Source of the DNA: an uncultured Oscillospiraceae bacterium | Lineage (GTDB): Bacteria; Bacillota; Clostridia; Oscillospirales; Ruminococcaceae | Direction: 5' to 3' | DNA length: 8,235 bases | Assembly: GCA_900555435.1 (NCBI GenBank) | Contig: USLH01000105.1 | Location: forward strand, 1-8,235 | Shown: in pieces, positions 5,216 to 8,235 of the stretch | How positions within the stretch are numbered: the first letter of the stretch is position 1 | Layout: each line of letters begins with the position of its first letter | Notes under the pieces: model-generated | What the model was told of the DNA's origin: nothing | Database searches by the model: none | The model's input: the letters and a program-made list of their open reading frames with translations, nothing else | Translations under genes and position numbers: made by a program

Positions 5216-6145
5216 ATGAAAATCTACGAACAAATCACTGATCTCATTGGTTCCACCCCGTTGGTCAAGCTGAAGAACTATTCTGCGAACCGTGGCTTGG
5301 AAGCGAACGTTGTTGGAAAGGTGGAGTTTTTCAACCCCGCAGGCAGCGTAAAGGATCGGATCGCCAAAGCCATGCTGGACGATGCGGAAGCCAAAGGGCT
5401 TCTGAACAAAGACTCCGTTATCATTGAGCCTACCAGCGGCAACACCGGCATCGGCCTTGCTTCTGTGGCTGCCTCCAGAGGGTACAAAGTGATCTTGACC
5501 ATGCCCGAGACCATGAGCGTGGAGCGCCGCAATCTCCTGAAGGCCTACGGCGCCCAGCTGGTGCTGACCGAAGGCGCAAAGGGCATGAAGGGCGCCATCG
5601 CCAAGGCGCAGGAGCTGGCAGCGGAGACCCCAAACAGCTTCATCCCCAGCCAGTTCACCAACCCCGCAAACCCCGCCATCCATCGTGCCACCACCGGCCC
5701 TGAGATCTGGAAGGACACCGATGGGAAAGTCGACATCTTTGTCGCAGGCGTAGGCACCGGCGGCACCGTCAGCGGCGTGGGCGAATACCTGAAATCCCAG
5801 AACCCCAACGTCAAAGTCGTAGCCGTGGAACCGGCAGGCTCTCCCGTCCTGTCCAAAGGCACTCCCGGACCCCACAAGATCCAGGGCATCGGCGCCGGCT
5901 TTGTCCCGGAGACACTGGACACCAAGATCTACGACGAGATCATTACCGTGGAAAACGACGACGCCTTCGCTACCGGCCGTGCCCTTGCAAGAGAGGACGG
6001 TATGCTGGTAGGCATCTCCTCCGGTGCTGCCGTTTTCGCCGCCACCCAGCTGGCGAAGCGCCCGGAGAATAAAGGCAAGATCATCGTCGCCCTGCTGCCG
6101 GATACCGGCGAGCGCTATCTGTCCACCCCCATGTTCGTCGACTAA
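5216..6145 (+). CDS. cysK: Cysteine synthase (O-acetylserine sulfhydrylase A)
   Basis: This PLP-dependent fold-type II enzyme forms cysteine from O-acetyl-L-serine and sulfide. It is 309 residues, normal for CysK. PLP binds Lys46 in NPAGSVKDR, the phosphate and substrate loop is PTSGNTGIGLA (72-82), the glycine-rich GVGTGGTVSGVG follows in the middle, and QGIGAGFVPETLD is the conserved C-domain block. The ATG at 5216 is chosen because the family starts with a short IYEQITDLIGSTPLVKL segment and AAAGGA lies 10 bases upstream. An in-frame ATG at 5159 would add 19 unconserved residues and has only a weak AGG. It has its own promoter with operator-like repeats upstream, and is convergent with an Rrf2 regulator across a bidirectional terminator. 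In B. subtilis CysK also acts as a partner of the Rrf2 protein CymR; whether that holds here is unknown. Confidence 0.96.
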   Translation: MKIYEQITDLIGSTPLVKLKNYSANRGLEANVVGKVEFFNPAGSVKDRIAKAMLDDAEAKGLLNKDSVIIEPTSGNTGIGLASVAASRGYKVILTMPETMSVERRNLLKAYGAQLVLTEGAKGMKGAIAKAQELAAETPNSFIPSQFTNPANPAIHRATTGPEIWKDTDGKVDIFVAGVGTGGTVSGVGEYLKSQNPNVKVVAVEPAGSPVLSKGTPGPHKIQGIGAGFVPETLDTKIYDEIITVENDDAFATGRALAREDGMLVGISSGAAVFAATQLAKRPENKGKIIVALLPDTGERYLSTPMFVD

Positions 6146-6187
6146 AAGAAAAAAGAGAACAGGCGCTTTGCTCTGCGGCCTGCTCTC
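6145..6187 (-). terminator. Second, minus-strand terminator behind rrf2
   Basis: On the minus strand GAGAGCAGGC (6187-6178) pairs with GCCTGTTCTC (6164-6155), 10 bp with one G-U wobble, and is followed at once by TTTTTTCTTTT (6154-6144). This is a strong intrinsic terminator for leftward transcription. On the plus strand the stem has an A-C mismatch and no T-run, so it should not stop cysK transcripts. It ends against the cysK stop codon. Confidence 0.72.
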
Positions 6188-6203
6188 GGTTCCGCTGCAA
6201 AAG

Positions 6204-6252
6204 AAAAACCGCCTGTCCTTCCGTTTCTCTGCCGGAAAGACAGGCGGTTTTT
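6204..6252. terminator. Bidirectional terminator between convergent cysK and rrf2
   Basis: AAAAACCGCCTGTC (6204-6217) and GACAGGCGGTTTTT (6239-6252) are exact reverse complements over 14 bp, with an inner TTCCG/CGGAA stem (6219-6223, 6233-6237). It gives a T-run on either strand. It ends one base before the rrf2 stop codon at 6254-6256. Confidence 0.92.
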
Positions 6253-6253
6253 G

Positions 6254-6691
6254 TCAGATGCTGTAGCTGTTGGCATAGCGCTCCCGCTGCTGATCCAGAA
6301 GATCCTGCAGGGTGATGCCGTCCAGGTATTCGTTGATGACCCGGCTCAACCCCTGCCACATGGGGAGGGTGGCACAGAGGGCGCTGCGTTCGCACTCGAT
6401 GGGATCCTGATCCACACAGGAAACGGGGGAGAGGCTCCCTTCGGTAAGACGGAGGATCTGCCCGACGGTGTATTTTTCGGGGGATTGTGCCAGCATATAG
6501 CCCCCCTGATAGCCCCGGTTGGTTTTTAGAATGTCGGATTTATTGAAGATGGGGACGATCTGTTCCAAATATTTTTTGGAGATGCCTTGCCGGGCGGCAA
6601 TGTCCTTCAGGGCAATGTAGCCCTCCTCCTGATGCTCAGCGAGGTCGAGAAGCATCCGCAGGGCGTAGCGGCCCTTAGTGGAAATTTTCAT
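6254..6691 (-). CDS. Rrf2-family regulator with IscR-like cysteines (CymR/IscR type)
   Basis: A 145-residue winged-helix repressor of the Rrf2 family. MKISTKGRYALRMLLDLA and DIAARQGISKKYLEQIV (30-46) form the helix-turn-helix, RGYQGGYML (59-67) the wing, and the C-terminal helix is for dimerisation. Cys92, Cys100 and Cys106, in SCVDQDPIEC and ALCATLPMW, sit where IscR has its three [2Fe-2S] cysteines, with C-x7-C-x5-C spacing instead of C-x5-C-x5-C. It may therefore sense Fe-S status, whereas B. subtilis CymR lacks such a cluster. The start at 6691 has AAAGGAG at 7 bases. The frame is open further upstream but runs through the promoter. It is convergent with cysK and divergent from a LysR gene, a setting that favours control of sulfur or Fe-S metabolism. 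The choice between CymR-like and IscR-like roles is open, so no symbol is given. Confidence 0.87.
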   Translation of the reverse strand: MKISTKGRYALRMLLDLAEHQEEGYIALKDIAARQGISKKYLEQIVPIFNKSDILKTNRGYQGGYMLAQSPEKYTVGQILRLTEGSLSPVSCVDQDPIECERSALCATLPMWQGLSRVINEYLDGITLQDLLDQQRERYANSYSI

Positions 6692-6713
6692 GTCTTCGCT
6701 CCTTTCCGATAAT

Positions 6714-6738
6714 CCTATAATACCATATATTTGATAGG
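6714..6738. promoter_or_regulatory. Inverted repeat in the rrf2-lysR divergent promoter region
   Basis: CCTAT (6714-6718) and ATAGG (6734-6738) form an inverted repeat with a 15-base spacer. It covers the rrf2 -10 and most of its spacer, and is centred about 68 bases before the predicted lysR start. CCTATAATACC (6714-6724) matches CCTACTATACC upstream of metN (7786-7796) at 9 of 11 positions, and each is followed by GATAGG. It fits either autorepression by Rrf2 or a LysR site. This is inference from position. Confidence 0.4.
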
Positions 6739-6745
6739 CTTTCAA
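6717..6745 (-). promoter_or_regulatory. rrf2 promoter
   Basis: On the minus strand -35 TTGAAA (6745-6740), a 17-base spacer and -10 TATTAT (6722-6717). The predicted start is near 6710, leaving a leader of about 19 bases with AAAGGAG. Confidence 0.75.
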
Positions 6746-6757
6746 GGGGATTTTTTC

Positions 6758-6787
6758 TTGACAGACCCGCCTCGGATGTGCTATGCT
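6758..6787 (+). promoter_or_regulatory. lysR promoter
   Basis: -35 TTGACA (6758-6763), an 18-base spacer and -10 TATGCT (6782-6787), with the start predicted near 6794. The in-frame ATG at 6783 falls inside the -10 hexamer, which rules it out as the lysR start and supports 6816. Confidence 0.72.
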
Positions 6788-6815
6788 ACGCATGAAAACG
6801 GACGGAGGGATCGTT

Positions 6816-7763
6816 ATGACGCTGCAACAGCTTCACTATGTGATCACTATTTCCGAGGCCGGATCCATCAACAAGGCTTCGGAGCTTTTGTACATTGCCC
6901 AGCCATCTCTGACCAGCTCCATCAAGGAGCTGGAAAAGGAGATCGGCATCACCATTTTCAATCGCAGTGGCCGGGGAGTCACCCTGACCAACGACGGGGC
7001 GGAGTTCCTGCTTTATGCAAAGCAGCTTTATTCCGACTATCTTTCCATCACTGAAAAATACGGGGAAGCCGGAAACTTAAAGAAGAAATTCGGTGTTTCC
7101 ACCCAGCATTATTCCTTTGCCGTCAAGGCGTTCGTGGAGATGGTCAAGAGCCTTGACCCCACCAAATACGAATTCGCCATCCGGGAGACGAAGACCCGTG
7201 AGGTCATCAGCGACGCCGCCACCATGCGCAGCGAGATCGGCATCCTTTATTTAAGCGACTTCAATCGGAAGGTACTTTTGAAGCTTCTGAAAGCCAACGA
7301 TCTGGTCTTTCATAAGCTCATCGATTGCAAGCCTTATGTGTACCTCTGGAAGGGGCACCCTCTGGCGAACGAGCGTTCCATTTCCTTCTCCCAGCTGGCG
7401 GAATATCCCTGCCTTTCCTTTGAGCAGGGGGACAACAGCTCCCTTTACTATGCCGAGGAGATCCTGGCGGAAAATGAGTACCCTCAGATCATCAAAGCCA
7501 ACGATCGGGCGACCATGCTGAATCTGATGGTGGGTCTGAACGGATACACCCTCTGCTCCGGCATCATCTGTGAGGAGTTAAACGGCGAGGAGTATCGGGC
7601 AGTGCCCTTTGTCAGCGATTCCATCGCTCAGAGCACCTTGATGGAGATCGGCTACATCACCCGGAAGAATACCACCTTAAGCAAGGTGGGGCGGCTTTAC
7701 GTTGAGAAGATCAGCGCCTATCTGGGGATCCCTCCGCAGGAGACGGAAGCCTATAACATATAG
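6816..7763 (+). CDS. LysR-type regulator, MetR/CmbR-like, probably of sulfur amino-acid genes
   Basis: A 315-residue LysR-type regulator. The N-terminal winged helix MTLQQLHYVITISEAGSI ... ASELLYIAQPSLTSSIKELE ... FNRSGRGVTLT (1-57) is followed by a linker helix. The periplasmic-binding-like effector domain starts at about 91, with KFGVSTQHYSFAVKAFVEMV, EIGILYL (140-146), YLWKGHPLA (176-184) and NDRATMLNLMVGLNGYTLCSG (219-239). The STQHY opening and the GHPLA and DRATM..L blocks resemble the MetR/CmbR/MtaR group of streptococci and lactococci, which regulates cysteine and methionine genes using acetylserine or homocysteine-type effectors. The start at 6816 has GGAGG at 7 bases. metN follows after 101 bases, with no clear terminator between. 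Gene order and shared promoter motifs support control of metN and cysK; the effector is not known. Confidence 0.88.
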   Translation: MTLQQLHYVITISEAGSINKASELLYIAQPSLTSSIKELEKEIGITIFNRSGRGVTLTNDGAEFLLYAKQLYSDYLSITEKYGEAGNLKKKFGVSTQHYSFAVKAFVEMVKSLDPTKYEFAIRETKTREVISDAATMRSEIGILYLSDFNRKVLLKLLKANDLVFHKLIDCKPYVYLWKGHPLANERSISFSQLAEYPCLSFEQGDNSSLYYAEEILAENEYPQIIKANDRATMLNLMVGLNGYTLCSGIICEELNGEEYRAVPFVSDSIAQSTLMEIGYITRKNTTLSKVGRLYVEKISAYLGIPPQETEAYNI

Positions 7764-7803
7764 CGGTTATAGGCTGGCTCTATAGCCTACTATACCGATA
7801 GGG
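7748..7803. promoter_or_regulatory. Operator array at the lysR end, upstream of metN
   Basis: Overlapping inverted repeats, all built on one hexamer. AGCCTATAAC (7748-7757) and GTTATAGGCT (7766-7775) match perfectly over 10 bp with an 8-base spacer. TAGGCT (7770-7775) and AGCCTA (7784-7789) again have an 8-base spacer. TATAGGCTGGCTCTATA (7768-7784) has the TATAG-N7-CTATA form of the streptococcal Met-box. CCTACTATACCGATAGG (7786-7802) follows, next to the -35. The array overlaps the lysR stop codon. No T-run follows, so it is not a normal terminator. Confidence 0.6.
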
Positions 7804-7806
7804 TAT

Positions 7807-7836
7807 TGGACAAGGTGGGAAAATTCGTGTTATAAT
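7807..7836 (+). promoter_or_regulatory. metN promoter
   Basis: -35 TGGACA (7807-7812), one mismatch from consensus, an 18-base spacer and consensus -10 TATAAT (7831-7836). The start is predicted near 7843. A weakened -35 next to operator repeats suits an activated promoter. Confidence 0.75.
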
Positions 7837-7861
7837 AAGCCCCAGAAGAAAGGAGGGGCTT
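7837..7861 (+). promoter_or_regulatory. Inverted repeat around the metN ribosome binding site
   Basis: AAGCCCC (7837-7843) and GGGGCTT (7855-7861) are exact complements with an 11-base loop. The AAAGGAGG site (7849-7856) spans the loop and the 3' arm. The 5' arm lies before or at the predicted metN transcription start, so the hairpin would form only in read-through RNA from lysR, not in RNA made from metN's own promoter. Confidence 0.4.
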
Positions 7862-7864
7862 CCC

Positions 7865-8235
7865 GTGATCGAATTAAAATCCGTCAGCAAGACCTTCATC
7901 AGCGATAAAAAGGAGGTCCACGCCGTCGACCAGGTAGACCTTACCATCAACAACGGCGACATTTTCGGTATCATCGGATTTTCCGGAGCGGGAAAGTCCA
8001 CATTGGTACGATGTATCAATCTGCTGGAACGTCCTACTGAGGGGCAGGTTCTGGTAAATGGGCAGGAACTGACTGCGCTTTCACCCAAAAAGCTGCGGGA
8101 GGCCCGGAAAAAGATCGGCATGATCTTCCAGCACTTCAACCTTATGCCCTCCCGCACCATCGGCGGGAACGTGGCCTACCCTTTAAAGGGCAGCGGCCTT
8201 TCCAAAGAACAGATCCGGGAAAAAGTCCGCAGCCT
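7865..8235 (+). CDS. metN: Methionine import ATP-binding protein MetN, 3' end beyond the window
   Basis: MetN is the cytoplasmic ATPase of the MetNIQ importer, which takes up methionine and some derivatives. About 123 residues are present. MIELKSVSKTF leads into Walker A GFSGAGKST (about residues 38-46), followed by LVRCINLLERPTEG, a signature highly typical of MetN, then the Q-loop block GMIFQHFNLMPSRT. The signature motif, Walker B and the C-terminal ACT-like methionine-sensing domain lie outside the window. The start is GTG at 7865, with AAAGGAGG 8 bases upstream; no ATG is in a suitable position. metI and metQ would be expected next but cannot be seen. It follows a LysR regulator and has its own promoter with repeats, so transcriptional control is likely; I see no SAM riboswitch in the 101-base gap. 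Confidence 0.93.
   Translation, partial: MIELKSVSKTFISDKKEVHAVDQVDLTINNGDIFGIIGFSGAGKSTLVRCINLLERPTEGQVLVNGQELTALSPKKLREARKKIGMIFQHFNLMPSRTIGGNVAYPLKGSGLSKEQIREKVRS

Noticed and set aside
5093..5875. 260-codon minus-strand open frame opposite cysK
   Set aside because: It is a shadow of cysK: glycine, alanine and histidine-rich with no motif, and cysK is unmistakable.
7748..7775. The 10-bp inverted repeat as a lysR terminator
   Set aside because: No T-run follows and the stem is A/T-rich; its half-site recurs at fixed spacing towards the metN promoter, so an operator is more likely.
7764..7864. SAM riboswitch upstream of metN
   Set aside because: Only about 20 bases separate the predicted transcription start from the GTG; the space is too small, and the repeats are upstream of the promoter.
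7780..8160. 126-codon minus-strand open frame opposite metN
   Set aside because: The plus strand encodes clear MetN Walker A and Q-loop motifs. The antisense frame has no recognisable features.

Overview
The window looks like a Bacillota (Clostridia-like) chromosome. Nearly every gene has a strong AGGAGG-type ribosome binding site at 7-8 bases, promoters are near-consensus sigma-A type, one gene starts with TTG and one with GTG, and the closest recognisable relatives (MnmA, TcdA, a PepT-like M20 peptidase, an Rrf2 regulator, a MetR/CmbR-like LysR regulator, MetN) are the Gram-positive versions. By eye the bulk (from about 720 rightward) is fairly GC-rich, while bases 1 to about 575 are clearly AT-richer.

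Layout. Bases 1-84, minus strand: the first 16 codons of pgsA, apparently frameshifted at base 20-21, preceded by the C-terminal extracellular (DUF4115-type) half of RodZ. rodZ-pgsA is the classic Bacillota gene order. The RodZ reading frame runs without a break into the 5' two-thirds of a tRNA-Ser(UGA) gene (575-630), which has its own promoter (661-689). The RodZ N-terminus and the tRNA 3' end are both missing, so this is a chimeric junction, by assembly error or by real recombination. It is the most unusual thing in the window.

Bases 774-4911, minus strand: a tight five-gene operon read from one strong promoter (4964-4993). In transcription order it holds an M20 (PepT/YqjE-like) peptidase, a stand-alone C39-like cysteine peptidase with a TTG start, mnmA (tRNA 2-thiouridylase), a PAT-like GNAT acetyltransferase and tcdA (t6A to ct6A dehydratase). 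Two of the five modify tRNA and two are putative peptidases.

Bases 4912-8235: a sulfur amino-acid block. cysK (plus) makes cysteine from O-acetylserine. It converges on an Rrf2-family regulator (minus) carrying three cysteines in the IscR [2Fe-2S] position, across a bidirectional terminator. Divergent from rrf2 is a LysR regulator of the MetR/CmbR type, followed by metN, the ATPase of the methionine importer, cut by the window end. The cysK and metN promoters resemble each other and share an identical 10-base element (TCTATAGCCT) about 60-66 bases upstream of the predicted starts, within inverted repeats. This suggests one regulator, most simply the LysR protein, controls both cysteine synthesis and methionine uptake. 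One metN element has the same 17-base TATAG-N7-CTATA geometry as the streptococcal Met-box.

I see no CRISPR array, insertion sequence, phage gene or defence system. The right-hand 7.5 kb is ordinary chromosomal housekeeping with an interesting, testable regulatory layout.
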